The position numbers and the translations under genes are program-made. DNA of 64,000 nt from positions 2,145,332 through 2,209,331 of the forward strand of contig NW_023503807.1 in the NCBI RefSeq assembly GCF_014529535.1, written 5' to 3'. Positions 1 to 25,760 of this stretch are shown in pieces. The notes beneath the pieces were generated by a model. It was not told the origin of the DNA, ran no database searches, and saw only the letters and a program-made list of their open reading frames with translations. The stretch's first letter is position 1. The number at the start of each line of letters is the position of its first letter. This stretch comes from Bradysia coprophila (Eukaryota > Arthropoda > Insecta > Diptera > Sciaridae).

Positions 1-781
1 ATAATTATGACCGAAAATAACGAGAACTGTCGAATTCAGGGAGATCATCGCAGTGACCAAGACCGTTACGTTATTCGAATCGACCACGATAAGTGTGGCA
101 GCAAAGTGGACCACGAAATGTTACAAGTGCAAACATTCATAACCGTTCAGGAAAATCTGGGAATTTTCACGCACAGCACGAGGAGGTAACTGAAAAACTA
201 ACATTTTTATGGACAGATCAAAGATTCAAGATTTTCTCCTCGTAAAGATTTGTAGTTATGTGTTCGTATCAACCCGATACTCTAACGGTACGAACATCAT
301 TTTCGGTACCGTCTAAGACTGATCTGCCGCTGCCGATAGACAACTCTACCGATCGGGAGTCACGGAAAAGAAGTTTCAGAATGGTCGGAAAAGAAGCGCT
401 GCTGTTGAAAGCAGAATCACCTAACGACACTAAATTGAATAATTTGCCAAATGAACAAATCGACAGCTTTCCCGATGGACTGGGTTTCAACGGAGATGTG
501 TTCGAAGTTCGTAAGCAAAATGGAGTCCATGGAAACGAAAATATTCATCCGATAAACGCAACGTACGATCGCCTCATCTACGAGGCTCAATTACCGCAAA
601 GCGAAAGTAATTTTAACTGTTTTCTGACATGTTTTCTCGATCTTATCGATGACTTTCCTTTCTAGAATCGGCAGCGAGTCCAGTTCTTATTGTTTTGTTG
701 ACGATATCGTTGATACTGATAGGAGCATTTGTTTTCCTGGTCGGACGAAAATTATATAAACGGAGACTAGTCAAATCTTAA
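1..781 (+). CDS. ZP-domain (ZP-N type) single-pass membrane protein, 3' part
   Basis: Three exons fit by splice sites and phase: 1-185, 248-606 and 666-781 (introns of 62 and 59 nt); the 5' end lies outside the window. The first exon encodes a ZP-N-like stretch with a Cys near ENC, the DKCGSK motif and ITVQENLGIFTHSTRR, continuing across the splice into FVVMCSYQPDTLTVRTSF. A dibasic RESRKR site (furin-like) follows. After the second intron comes a hydrophobic segment, PVLIVLLTISLILIGAFVFL, then a short basic tail (GRKLYKRRLVKS) and TAA at 779-781. ZP proteins are apical extracellular-matrix or cuticle-associated proteins, usually released by furin cleavage just before the membrane anchor, which fits this order. 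I see no clear ZP-C half, so it may be a ZP-N-only protein. The family call is inference from motif pattern; the splicing model is well supported by frame. Confidence 0.62.
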
Positions 782-1180
782 CCTCATCGATTCAATTAAA
801 ATAGTAAAATGCTTGCTTGTCTCACTAAAAAAAAATTTGCTAATAAGTTCGTCCAGTTGTGACGAAATTGAATGTTGGATCTCGGATTGTAGTGTAATTT
901 AAGAAAATATCAACGGTTTCTCCTGTGATGCAGACTTCCATAGCAACTAATTCTACGGCCTGGCCAATATACCATTACTTGACTTTTGACTCTTAAGAAA
1001 TTTGCGGTTAATCAACAGACTACTTACCACAAGCGGACAGTGCATAAAACATTGGACACTGTAAACATGCACAAGAACAAAGTTGTTTAACGGTCAAAAA
1101 AAACCTTCTTATTATACCAACATAAAAACCTGAAATGATAATTTTGGACTACTGTTTAAGTGCGTTAGTTTAAACAATAG
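782..1180. other. intergenic, 3' flank of the ZP gene
   Basis: No gene is seen. A weak ATTAAA poly(A) signal at 795-800 lies about 15 nt after the ZP stop codon. Confidence 0.4.
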
Positions 1181-1610
1181 ATCAGTCAAAAACACTCAAA
1201 AGAGTAAAAGTCCCTGTGCATACTTCCAAAACAACTGATATCGCTGGAGGTGACGCATTCTGCGCTTGTACGCAAAAACTGTAACAGCAAAAATTTGACC
1301 AAAGAAATTCTAGAAACAAAATTTTACCAAAAAAATTTTGCATGACAAAGTGGCAGATGGTTCGGACGTATTAGGACATATTCTTGCCTATTTTAAAAAA
1401 TTTCTTTAAAGTACTTTCCTCAACATCTGCCACTTGTGACGCAAATTTTTTTTGGTAAAATTTTGTTTCTAGAATTTCTTTGGTCAAATTTTTGCTGTTA
1501 CAGTTTTTGCGTACAAGCGCAGAATGCGTCACCTCCAGCGATATCAGTTGTTTTGGAAGTATGCACAGGGACTTGCGTCACTTTTACTCTTTTGAGTGTT
1601 TTTGACTGAT
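1181..1610. mobile_element. foldback (palindromic) MITE, 430 bp
   Basis: Two arms of about 165 nt (about 1181-1360 and 1418-1610) are near-identical in inverted orientation, separated by a short loop. They run outward from CAAAGTGGCAGATG/CATCTGCCACTTG near the loop to ATCAGTCAAAAACACTC at the outer ends. The main difference is a 9-nt indel (TGACGCAAG present only in the right arm). No ORF. No target duplication could be fixed. Confidence 0.8.
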
Positions 1611-1629
1611 ATCAGTTCTTTTGGAAGAA

Positions 1630-1975
1630 TTAGTAGATTGAAAAAATTTAAAAAATTTGAAAAAATTGAAAAAAATTTGAAAAATTTGAAAAATTTTGAA
1701 AAATTTGAAAAATTTAAAAAATTTGAAAAATCAAAAAATTTTGAAAATTTTTGAAAAATTAAAAAAAATTGAAAAATTTAAAAAAATTTGAAAAATTTAA
1801 AAAATTTAAAAAAATTTAAAAAAATTTAAAAATTTTAAAAATTTTAAAAAATTTAAATTTTAAATTTTTTAAATTTTTCAAAATTTTTTAAATTTTTTAA
1901 ATTTTTAAAATTTTTCAATTTTTTTTAAATTTTTCAAAATTTTTCAAAATTTAAAAAATACTAAATTTAGGGAAA
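1630..1975. repeat. AT-rich low-complexity tract with strand switch
   Basis: About 345 nt of AAAAATTTGAAAAATTT-type degenerate repeats. The motif runs as A-rich/TTTG up to about 1855 and then switches to its complement (TTTTTCAAAATTT), so the tract as a whole can fold back on itself. Confidence 0.8.
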
Positions 1976-1983
1976 AAATTGAG

Positions 1984-2560
1984 GTGAGCAGAGCTTACCA
2001 AATACCAAAAGCGAACAAATTTGTTCTACCATACCCACCCACACACACACACTTAAAGGTGTTCTTATATGGGGCCTATATGGGAACTTTGAGGAGCCCT
2101 AGCTCCGAAACAAGGCCGGATCCCCCCAAATTTTTTTTTCTGGAATGTCTTAGAATGACGACTAGAATCTACTCCCAAAATTTCAACAAAATCTAAAGAA
2201 GACTTTAGAAGATAGGAAACACGGACGGACGGACGGACGGACTAACAGAGTAACGTAGGATTTTTTCATTTCGTTTAAAGTACTGAAATTGACTAAAATG
2301 TATGGAAATGGGGCTTCTTGGAAGATTTTTTGCGTGGCCAAATTTTAAGCTGCAAGAACGTGTGATAGCTCGTTGAACTCGTACGGACGCCTAGTTTTTT
2401 TTAATGGTAATTTGGAGTCATTTGTATTTGAACTGTGGAACTTCAATATTTGCTGTATATATGGTTCTGCAGTCTACGACAAAAACATTTTTTTTTAATT
2501 TTTTCTAGTAATAGGACTTGCGTCACGGGCGCTATGCTAACGCGCGCCCATGATATTTAC
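1984..2560. repeat. transposon-like relic with (ACGG)n microsatellite
   Basis: Contains five to six tandem ACGG units at about 2220-2241. The stretch around 2335-2377 (GGCCAAA...GCTGCAAGAACGTGTGATAGCTCGTTGAAC in broken form) is repeated in reverse complement at about 39507-39548, and the GGACTTGCGTCACGGGCGC segment near 2515-2535 has a counterpart near 39390-39410. The two relics are therefore copies of one dispersed element. No intact ORF. Confidence 0.5.
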
Positions 2561-2613
2561 CCCAAACTTTTATGTCACAATAGAGCTGCCATTTGAGCAC
2601 TAAATTTAAAATA

Positions 2614-2771
2614 GATTTGTTCCAAGTAACTGTTAACATGAAATTTGACTGGCCGAATGAACACGATTTCATTCACAGAGCTCGGTTTTCATACAAATAT
2701 TGATGGGGTTATGTCTCTATGGATGAAATTTGACAGTAATTTGACAATTCGTATGGCCTTGAAACAGATCA
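2614..2771 (-). mobile_element. MITE of the GGTTTGTTCCAAG family (inverted copy)
   Basis: Starts after TA at 2612-2613 with GATTTGTTCCAAGTAACTG and ends with a decayed CCTTGAAACAGATCA. The interior (GGCCGAATGAACACGATTTC, ATTGATGGGGTTATGTCTC) is the reverse complement of the copies at 9313-9434 and 9866-10022. Confidence 0.65.
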
Positions 2772-2845
2772 ATTCTGTGTTACAAAAAGGCGGCTGTTCA
2801 AAATCTTTCGTTCAAATGACATTATTTTTAACGTGTATGGCATAC

Positions 2846-3033
2846 AATAATCTGTAAACCCGAACGCTGACAACACGAACGACAACGATTTCATCCACAG
2901 ATGTGAACATAACCTAAACGTCAACAAATTTCTTTGTAAATTTTTCGTTAAAATTTTTGTCAACTGAAAGTTGAGGTTTAAGTTGCCTTGTGTGGATGAA
3001 ATTTGACATTTTGAAATGACCTTGGAACAAACC
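2846..3033. mobile_element. MITE of the GGTTTGTTCCAAG family (5'-truncated copy)
   Basis: Right end CTTGGAACAAACC followed by TA at 3034-3035. The interior (CGAACGACAACGATTTCATC, CCTAAACGTCAAC, TTCGTTAAAATTTTTGTCAA) matches the elements at 5629-6191 and, reversed, 15738-16043. Confidence 0.6.
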
Positions 3034-4437
3034 TATCAAGATACTCTTCATGTCAAGTGTATTGTGGAAATGCTGGTGCGTTGGTTGAATCTCGGAATAG
3101 AACGAAAACCACCAAAATTAATCCGATTAACGTAAATTGACCGTTAAATACCATCGAACTGACGACAGCAAAGGAAAACACAACTAGCCGATCATCATTA
3201 ACCACCAGTATGATTTCAAGATATTTTCTCGTTTAATTGCAAACATCAATCATCAAGCAGAACGAAAGGACCCAAGGCAAATGTTTTGGTTTAAGATATA
3301 ATAGCATTTTGAAAGATTCACACTAATATTTCCATTTTTGAGTAAATAACTAACACCAGATTACAATTCAAATTTCAAGCAGACCTTTAGTTGTAAGTGA
3401 ACCTGTTAAGTTAGTTCAACGATTTTATACCTTAATTTTATACCAACGAAAAAATAAAATAATTTTCGTCAAACTGAAACAATACACTGCAAATCAAGCG
3501 CATCGGAACAGAATTTAAATAAGGGATCAGTCTGCTCGTCACGCTAGTCAGAATCTCGCAACATAAATGAAGTTTTTGAATGTTGGTTTCCCCAAAATAA
3601 GGGACCAAAAATATGATCGTTGAAAAACCGGTTCTGGTTCTTGGAGCTCGTTCAGGACTGAAAACTCGTTACCCAAAGTGAAGATTTTGACATATTTTAT
3701 ATAAAAGAAGTGTCAAAATTCTCACCAGTGAAACTTAACGAAGAGTTTCTGATATCAACGAATGAATGGAATCGTCACGTTTAGATATCTTGTTTTCGTT
3801 GCATGAGTTAGAACATACAATACAAATAATCCTAGGCTGTAGAACTCGTGTCACTAAAGCCTCCAAATTTGACACTTGTACATTCAGTGTTCGTGCTAGG
3901 AGGAGTGCTATGCTAAGTTCGAAGATTAGCCAGATCCTAACACCGAACTAGAAAGAACTTTTTTAACGAAAAATCGGTCCCCTTCTTCATACGTAAAATT
4001 GAGTTACAGTGGCATCATGTGAACCTGGCAAACTTAGTTCAAATAAAAAAAGCCGAAGTGGCTTGGCTGAATCTGATGAGTGATTCTAGAGCTATGGTCG
4101 AAAAGGTGTTGAGGAATTTCGCGCCGTGTCATTCACATTAACCCGCAAAGTGACATCTTCCTTATACAAAATGTGTCATTTTGTCAATTATTGTGAATGA
4201 CGCGGCGCGAAAGTCCTAGCAGCCAACATTACTTCCGAATGAGGTTCGAGGCAACGTCAAAATTAACAAAAGAAAATTCGCTCATTTCGGCATTGACTCA
4301 ACCCGAACTTGTGTTTTTTTTAAACTGTTATCCGTTAACACACTGTGTAAGGCAAATGCAAAAGAGAATAACCAATCCAATAAAAAGAAACGCCATTTTG
4401 CCTTACACTAGAGCTTGAGCCAATCAGATGAAATACC
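3034..4437. other. intergenic with one foldback fragment at about 3640-3745
   Basis: No coding signal recognised. At about 3640-3745 is a copy of the foldback found complete at 15836-15955; both carry GAGCTCGTTCAGGA, ACTCGTTACCCAAAGTGAAG and TGTCAAAATTCTCACCAGTG (one in the opposite orientation). Confidence 0.5.
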
Positions 4438-4582
4438 AACGCACTTCAAGCATGAGTGTTACTCTAAATATGGTACTGAAAACTTGACAGTGTGTCACAC
4501 AGCTGTACAACACTGTAAAAAATCATTTCATTTCATACAAAATAGTAACTGTCGACTATGATCACTTTTCTTGAAGTGCGTT
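4438..4582. mobile_element. short TIR element, AACGCACTTCAAG ends
   Basis: 145 bp bounded by AACGCACTTCAAG and its inverse CTTGAAGTGCGTT. Related, more decayed ends are at about 10464-10577 (TTTCAAG...CATGCTTGAAATGCGTT) and about 26056-26085 (TGCTTGAAGTGCG). No ORF. Confidence 0.6.
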
Positions 4583-5628
4583 GCTCTATTCATTTCTAAT
4601 GTGACCCTGACCTTGGACTTTTTTTATGACAATTTGAGTCTCAAAATTTAATTAGATCCATCAAGCAGCCGTTGCAGACGTTTAGTCACTCATGATGGTA
4701 TATAAATTGATGATAGAAGCGGCGGTGGTGGTGGTGGTGTTACAACTTCAACAAGTCTTGTTAAAACATCAGGAAATAAGTTGAAACTTTTATTTAGATA
4801 CAAGTGTGATCACATCCCTTATTCGTTTACATTTTGTTGGCAACTTTTTATTTACACCTTGCGGGTTCCACCACGAAGCGCCAACACCAAATGCAATACA
4901 GAACCACCTTGAACCTTATAATCGGCTGCTGTTTTATCATCATTCCTGCAATGGTTCGATTAGGACACACGTTTCAATAGCTGGAAAATTTGTTCACTTA
5001 CATTTGTTTTCCGGAAAAAATCAGTCGTTGTTGTTGCGGCGGAATGCCTTCTTTTTCTTCTACACGTTCCTTGATTCGATCAACCTTGTCAGTTGGTTCA
5101 ATATCAATTTCGATCTCTTTTCCAGTTAAGGTCTGAATAAATATGGTTTTTAGATGACAAGTTGTGTCCGTGATACTTCATTTCAAATTACCTTCACTTT
5201 GATCAACATTTTGATTAAATTTTTCGAACAGAATCAGAGTAAATTTGTATACAAAATTCTTCACCTTTCTTCTTTGCGTTTCGCGTACCTTTTTCTGTCA
5301 CAACGATGACAGATGCTTTTGCAAAGCCGACAAGCAGTGAGCCGACAAAACATTATTTTTTGAACCGCAAAAACGACAACCGTTTCTTACTACTTGACGC
5401 TCTTGACATTCATAAAATAATCTGCCTTAACAACTTAGTCGGGGGACATTGAACGATGTTCTGTTATAAGGGTTCAAGCAACACATATCTTCTGTCTCGT
5501 TTTTCCGTACAGCTGTCAAATTTGAAAATGAGACAAAAAGTGGCTTGCACCATTATAACAGAACATCGTTCATTTGGTAATGTTTTACGTGAATGAGAAT
5601 TGTCTGTCATAGGTTTGTTTAGTCATAA
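4583..5628. other. intergenic; one hairpin at 5451-5572
   Basis: The ORF at 4806-5129 has no recognisable domain and coding-like composition is not evident. 5451-5468 (GAACGATGTTCTGTTATA) is inverted at 5555-5572, forming a foldback of about 120 bp. A (GGT)n run is at about 4721-4740. Confidence 0.45.
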
Positions 5629-6191
5629 AGGTTTGTTCCAATTATCTGTTATCCCGAACTTTTACAACACGAACGACAACGATTTCATCCACAGAGATGA
5701 CTATAACCTAAACGTCAACCAATTACTTTGTAAATTTTTCGGTTAGAACCAAACCACATCGAAACTTTCTGTCATGAAGTGACAGTTTCAGAGAAATAAT
5801 AAGTTGGTACGCTTGTGGAGAAGGAGAGAATGTGAGAGAATTGCATACAAATTCTCTCACATTCTCTACCACAGGAGCCAACTGTCATTCATATGTTCCT
5901 TCTATCTCGCCACAGGCGTACCAATTTATCATTTCTCTGGACAGTTATGACATTGACATTTTTGACAACTGAAAACGTGAACTGTACACAAAACTTGTCT
6001 TTAAACAAATAATTTTGAATAATATTACAATGTTATAGTGGCCTTATTGTAATATTTACGACACTACTGTAATATTATTCAGAATTAATTGTTTAAAGAC
6101 ATGTGTCCAGTTCAAGTTTTCAGTTGAGGCTATGACGAAATTTTTCAGATGTCAAAATGTCAATGAAACTTGGATGATCTTGGAACAAACC
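5629..6191. mobile_element. composite MITE with two nested foldbacks
   Basis: Outer ends are GGTTTGTT...CCAA on the left and CTTGGAACAAACC followed by TA on the right (GGTTTGTTCCAAG family). Inside are two separate palindromes. About 5808-5942 has ends CAGAGAAATAATAAGTTGGTACGC/GCGTACCAATTTATCATTTCTCTG (in broken form) and inner AGAATGTGAGAGAATT arms. About 5965-6127 has TCTTTAAACAAATAATTTTG inverted as AATTAATTGTTTAAAGA. This is insertion of elements into an element. Confidence 0.65.
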
Positions 6192-6846
6192 TATAAGAAT
6201 GCGACTAATCCGCGCATAAAACTGCAGAACGTTTAGGAACTTTATTTGTAGATTACAACATGACGTGCCTAAACAAGCATTTGCATCCAAAGTTGATTTT
6301 AAAAAATGCAACAAAAATCTCTCATTTTGTCACTGATTTAAGAAAATCCGTTATGCTTCTGAAGGCCTGAAGTATCACCGAGTCGTGTATCTGCCTAAGA
6401 GATAAAAATCCCAGCCATACCTGGTATAAAGTATAAAGTCATTGAATTTCCTCAACCATTCCTCATCTGTCATTCTTACAACTGCTCAAATGTAATACGC
6501 CTATTACATTTCCTGTACATTTTGTCATAAAAGTACTAATGTCAGCGATCTATTTTTTTGTGAACCAACCTCACTGCTATGACATTTCATAAATATATTT
6601 TCAAGAATGAAGGTATTTCAACCGAAAATAGAGAGCAAATAATTAAGTACTGAATGCCTCTATCTTTTGTCCGACGGAGATTCCATATGTAGTAATCAGT
6701 GCGTTTGACTATTGCAACTATTGACATTTGACATATCCCCCTAAAAAATAAGACATTGGTCAAAGGGGTACATAGAGGGTTTGTAAACGCACGTAATAAT
6801 TCGACATTAATTTTGAGTGCGTTCAAAGTAAACCGGTCGATTTCAA
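6192..6846. repeat. intergenic; dispersed repeat at 6487-6655 shared with 46113-46415
   Basis: The block with CAAATGTAATA...TATTACATTTCC, GTGAACCAACCTCACTGC, ATGACATTTCAT and CCGAAAATAGAGAGCAAA reappears at about 46113-46415 with a longer middle. No gene seen. Confidence 0.5.
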
Positions 6847-7444
6847 GGTTCTGAAAAACTGGTTGAGACACTTACGACGGCGGGTGAAACACAAATTTTG
6901 ACAATTTAGACATATTTTGTTAAACACACCCACTAGAGTGTTATGATACTTTGACAAGTACCCCAAGGCAAGTTAAAATAAACTGGTCTTCTGTCCTCTC
7001 GCTCTCAACGTACCACGTTGAAAGAGAAGCAAATACTTTGACAAAGTACCCCAAGGCAAGTTATAATAACTAGTCTTCGGTTTTCTCGCTCTGGAATCTC
7101 TCTCTGAAGTCTCTAGAAATTGTATGAAAAGAAAACTTAAAAAAAAGATGAAAAGTATAGTAAAGGTGTAGCCGACCGAGGTCAACAAACACACGAAAAC
7201 GAGACTTTTGATTTTTATCCCGAGTTGTGTAATGGATTTTACATGCTGAGGGCGTCGAAAGTAGTGCTTGAAATATGAAAAGTACGGCTTTCGACGCAAG
7301 TATCATGTAATTTTTTTTATCAATGTGAAAATTTACAATGTCTGTAATGAGTGTGTTTAACAAAACCCGTCTACATTGTCTAAATTTGTGTTTCACCGCC
7401 ATCGTGATCAACTCAGAAGTGTCTTAACCTGATCTTTCAGAACC
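6847..7444. mobile_element. TIR element (GGTTCTGAAA ends) carrying a tandem 60-bp repeat
   Basis: Left end GGTTCTGAAAAACTGGTTGA...GGCGGGTGAAACACAAAT and right end ATTTGTGTTTCACCGCC...TTTCAGAACC are inverted. Inside, a unit beginning TACTTTGACAAGTACCCCAAGG and ending CTCTCGCTCT is present twice in direct orientation (about 6950-7010 and 7035-7093). The same dimer is at about 17074-17222. A related TIR pair is at about 16067-16290, and solo ends are at about 43489-43520 and 45690-45785. Confidence 0.65.
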
Positions 7445-7864
7445 GTGCTCTCTCGCACGTATCGACAAATTTTTTTTTCAAGAATAGCCCGTCATATAAA
7501 CAAAAGTCGATAATGCAGCTTGTCAGAGTATGAGTGCAAATAAAATGTCGTGTCAAAATTTGGTGATAGAGTTTCCAAATTGAAATATAGATTACAATTC
7601 ATTGCCAATTCGAACGAATTGTTTTGTTTTACATGCAAACACCAACTATTATCGAACTTTTTATTTCAATGTGCTAAAAAAATCAATTTGCAAAGATAAT
7701 CGTCGTAATATTTATTAGATTTCCTTACACATATACCCTAGTCAACTTGACCCGAAAAAAGTTTAGAATTTTTATGCGTTTGTTGTTTTTCTTTTTTTCG
7801 TGGAAAAAGAATTTAAAAAATTTAAAATTTTAGCCTGATTTATGCTCTAAAAGATTGGTAGAAA

Positions 7865-21479
<13,615 letters not shown>

Positions 21480-21506
21480 ATCGGTTTGATGGCCTGATTG
21501 AAAGCC

Positions 21507-21512
21507 AATAAA
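21507..21512 (+). promoter_or_regulatory. poly(A) signal AATAAA for Nak
   Basis: Canonical AATAAA 28 nt after the Nak stop codon at 21477-21479. Confidence 0.6.
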
Positions 21513-24500
21513 TTAGAGCATTAATCGCCGTAGACCGCGTCACAAACACACTTTTACATCATCCTCAGCGTCACCACTTTTAAGATTGTTAAATTATGGA
21601 GTTTTGTTGCTAAGTAATGTTAGGCAAAAATTGGTTTTCTATTCGACAGTATTCTGGCTGTCACAGCTACGGTAATAAATACATACCAAAGTTGGCACAC
21701 CACTGAAATTCTACTATTGACTTCCGTTTGCAAGAACGGTTTTTTACCTGGCAGGCTAATCTTTGAATGTTATGCTTTAGGTAGTGTAGAGATCCCCTCT
21801 GGTAACACCAAAGTATATAAACACTGAAGTTATGCAAAAGCTCAGCAGATCACAAACTTTGCGGAACCCAAGTTTCCTATGTCGCCATATACCGATATTG
21901 TGCGTATGTGTATCGATATGCAGTAAATTCACCAAAACTTCACCTCGAACTTGGGTACTGTGAGCTTTTGTGGATTTGCATTACTTGTGTGTTTAGATAG
22001 TTTGGGTAACACACCACTTTTGATGATGATTTTTACGATGCCTTATCCAACGCGTCAGAACAATTCCCCGTTAAATGTTCAACGAAGGTTCAAATGTTAT
22101 GCCAAAGTATTCGCCTTAGCAACACCAAATGCCAAATGTTCGCATCTGCAAATGTGAATTTTTCCAATTTTTGCCTACGACTTTCCAATACAGCACAACA
22201 AGAACGTGATGTAAATACTATCGATGTAGCGTTGTGTTGTCGATGAATACAAAATTTTAAAATCTCGCGTGCGGTAATACAGCATTGGAAACCTCACATA
22301 CGTGTTTGTGTAAAAGCTTTCAGCAGTCAGCTTTCGAATCAGATAGTACGCTGACAAGACAAATACATAACGTGCCTTAGCGCAACGACGTATGCGAGAT
22401 TTCCAGTGCTGAATTGATACGTGAGATCTAACAATTTTTCAACCATAAAGCCTTACCGACACACTGAATTTGCGCTACAACACAAAGTTTACAGCACATC
22501 GATAGAGTTTACATCAAATTCTTGTTGGTGCTGAATTGCTGTATTGCAAATTACTACAAAGATAGCACCATTTACCCAATGAACGTCAACACAAGGTATA
22601 GTCGAATGTCAAACGTTGTATGGAGCGGAGAACATACCGATTTCATATAAAGAAACTCACTTCTCATGAGAGGTGAGTTTGTTTATATGAAATCGCTATG
22701 TCCTCCGGTTTGTATGAATAGACCATACCTGGTTTATACTTTCATTGCATTTACCGACGCGAAATTGACAGAACACCTGCTTTTATGACTGAAAGTTGGA
22801 GATCCAATGACAGAAAAATTGGGCAGTTGGTGTTGTTGTGGTGAATATTTTCACATACGTCGTTGTGTGTGGGGTTAGTGAGTCTAGTGGATCACTGATT
22901 AGATTGCCGAGTTTAAAATGTTCAAATGTATAACAACCGTTACATACAGCAACATTTGTGTGGAGAGATTATCATTAAAAGTGGCGCCTTATAAAATGAC
23001 CATCAGCGCTGCCTATCAAGCAGTGAGTGGAAGTAACCGTCAAAGAAAACTAACTGTGGCAAACGAATGTGTTAAGTAGATATATCACAATGAGTCACAA
23101 TATTCAAAGTATTCCAAATATTTTGCTCTTTGATTCTAATAAGAAATTTAGAGTCCACGCTATATCGCTCAGCAATAGAGAACGTATTGGGATTTTGCTT
23201 TAAGTGGAAACTAATTTCAGCTGTCGATCAGGTTCAATGATTTGTTAATTACGTCAGAAAACGGTTAATCTTACGGCTAGTTTCCGTGTACTGGTGGTTA
23301 GTGTTTTCTAAAAATTAGTGTTCTATGAAAATATTGAAGTAATAGATTTTACATGCTACATGCATCGAAAACTGTACTTGTCATATTTTAAACACTCGTC
23401 TCGGCCTCGTATCGGATCAACAAAGTTCACGCTAAAGCTTGATTTTTCAACTTTTCATCCATTGTTATGTAAATAACAAATGAAGTAAGAGATTTAAAGT
23501 TTTTTGCGATAATCTAGCCGTTTCTAAAAGGTTAACAACTGATGATTTTGTTTGGTAATAGGTGCGGAAAACGTGCATGTATACAATATACACCACACCA
23601 TGCAAGATAAATTCCAACAAAGTGCGTTATTAACTGTAACATTAGTTAAATGCTACTACTTTTTCACTTACGCATTTTTATATAAAGAAGGGAAAATTAA
23701 TTACTAAATCTAAAAGTGTTAGGCTAAAACAAAATGTATTTCTATTTATAAATTATGAATAATTATTATTTGTGACATTCTATCCGAGTTGTGTATAACG
23801 AATTGTTAAAAGTATTTAAATTATGTTAAATAAATTTATGTCAAAATTACTGCAACGTTTTCATTTTGTTGTGTCGACGTGTAGCCAATTGCCAAATTGG
23901 ACCCGGCCCAGTGCGCACTGACAAAGTCAAGGCTGTAAACTTTGGGGAGGTCTCGCAGATACAGACACGCATTTTACATTTTCGTAGAAGATGAATTCTC
24001 AAATTTGACAATTTCAAAAAAAATTCATAAAAAGCTCTAGCAAAAATACTACTAGTCATAGGTGCCGCTTAAAGGTCAAGTTGCAGTTCAGTGACATTAT
24101 CGTTCCACTACATTTTACTATCATCCTATAGGTCTCTTCCAAGTGAAACATCGAAACGTCTATCGTCATCCACAGACAACAAAACTAAACACTGTTGTGT
24201 ATGGAAAAGCGTTGAGGTTATGGCTCTGTGGATGACGTTTGACAGTAAGCTCGAGTAAACTGCACTTTGCACCTGCACTTGGAAGAGATCTATTGTTTAT
24301 GTTTGACAAGTGATTCGCATTGTTTGTGTGCTTCGGAGAACTTTCTAAAGCTTTTAGCTTCTTTTGTTTTGCATTGAAAAAGTGGAGTATTTCGGTGGAA
24401 TACAAACACAAAGCTCCTTAAAAACAAAGACACAAATAAGATACGGCGTTTTGACTTACATTCTGTTTTTGAGTGAACATTTCTGATGTATCTGATTTAC

Positions 24501-24655
24501 CGGGAAACTGGCTGAATCTAGACGCGGGAATGATCATAGGGGCAAAATAAGCGTAAGAATGAACGAGACAATAAAACCAAGCGAGAAAGAAGTTTGATTG
24601 GTGTAAAAGTTGAAAAGAGTTGAAAACTGAAACTGTGTTTAAAACGAGATGTCAT
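21513..24655. other. intergenic with inverted repeats
   Basis: No gene recognised. Inverted repeats are at about 22181-22548 (CAATACAGCA...GATGTAAA...CTATCGATGT arms, decayed) and 22616-22719 (TATGGAGCGGAGAACATACC and GATTTCATATAAA, inverted). A stretch at about 23340-23475 resembles 33295-33430 (GCCTCG...GGATCAA, AACTTTTCATCC...TTATGTAA). Confidence 0.5.
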
Positions 24656-24814
24656 CAGGGGCGCCGAATTCTAAGGACAAGCGAGGCTCGGGCACCACTA
24701 CTCGAATGATGAGCACCACTACATCTTTCCAGTTTTACTTGAAAGAGCACCACTACTCCCAGATTCGCTTGTTGTATGAGCACCACTACTCTTAAACACA
24801 AGTCGGCGTCCCTG
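24656..24814. mobile_element. hAT-like MITE with 8-bp target duplication
   Basis: 159 bp with ends CAGGGGCGCCGA and TCGGCGTCCCTG (inverted), flanked by an exact 8-bp duplication GATGTCAT (24648-24655 and 24815-24822). Inside, the motif GAGCACCACTACTC (or close) occurs four times at uneven spacing. CAGGG termini and 8-bp duplications are hallmarks of hAT elements. No transposase is encoded. Confidence 0.88.
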
Positions 24815-25095
24815 GATGTCATTAAAAAAATTCTGGAAATGAGTTCAAATGCGGAAATAAGTTGAAAAGTTAATATTAATTGTGAAAACTTTTCAGCCAC
24901 CTGTAGTATTGAATTGAAAACAAATCGCAAACTCCGCTCGCGTCTTCACTTTTATGTACCTTTTAGTAGTAATCCATAATCATTTTACTTAGATCGTCTT
25001 CATCAATTTTTTACTCAAGTAAATTTATGAATGGCAAAATCCTTTAAAATCAAATAAAATCAGAGAAAACCAATTAAAATCAAAAGAAAATCATT

Positions 25096-25165
25096 AAGGC
25101 CAGGTTAAGGTGTTTATTATCGTGAATGTTTACATGCGATGTAAGACGCCTTAACCTGGCCTTAA
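25096..25165. repeat. hairpin, 19-bp arms
   Basis: TTAAGGCCAGGTTAAGGTG on the left and CGCCTTAACCTGGCCTTAA on the right, separated by about 32 nt. Confidence 0.6.
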
Positions 25166-25760
25166 GGTTTTTTTTTAGAAAATCCTTGTGCACTTACAAT
25201 ATTATGGTTACGATTATGGTTGAAGCGAAGGAAGGCTAGATAAAGGACACTCACACAACGAAAAAACTAGTGTAAAGTAGCTGTCAACAATTCAGAAATA
25301 TTGCAAATACGTTGTCAACGTTTGTATATGATTGAGGAAGGGGCGTTACGATGTTTGGAAATGCCATTACCAGTACAGTAATTCTTCGTTGAGTTTAAGC
25401 AAGGAATTTTGACAGCTGTCAAAACAGTTACACTTTCACCAGACATTACTGTACGCACTCTTGTTGATTGTTAACAGCTTCAATTATTGTCTACCAGCAA
25501 ATTACAAGTAAGTGAAATAAATAATTGTAATTGTAAATAGAATTAATTGAAAGTAAAGAAAATGGTTGAAAAATGGCTGAAACATGGTTGAAACATGGCT
25601 GAAAAATATCGTACGGTCCATCGGCAGAAAGATGTGTGGTATTACAATCCACAGTTACCAATTCACATTTTAATCCAGGCGTTTAGTGGTATGGTGGCAC
25701 TGCATAAAAAAGCGGTCGAAACTGATATTTTGAATTTTTGTATGGGAATTCACATTTCAA

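Noticed and set aside
4806..5129. 107-codon ORF
   Set aside because: No domain, no exon partners, Phe/His-rich chance composition.
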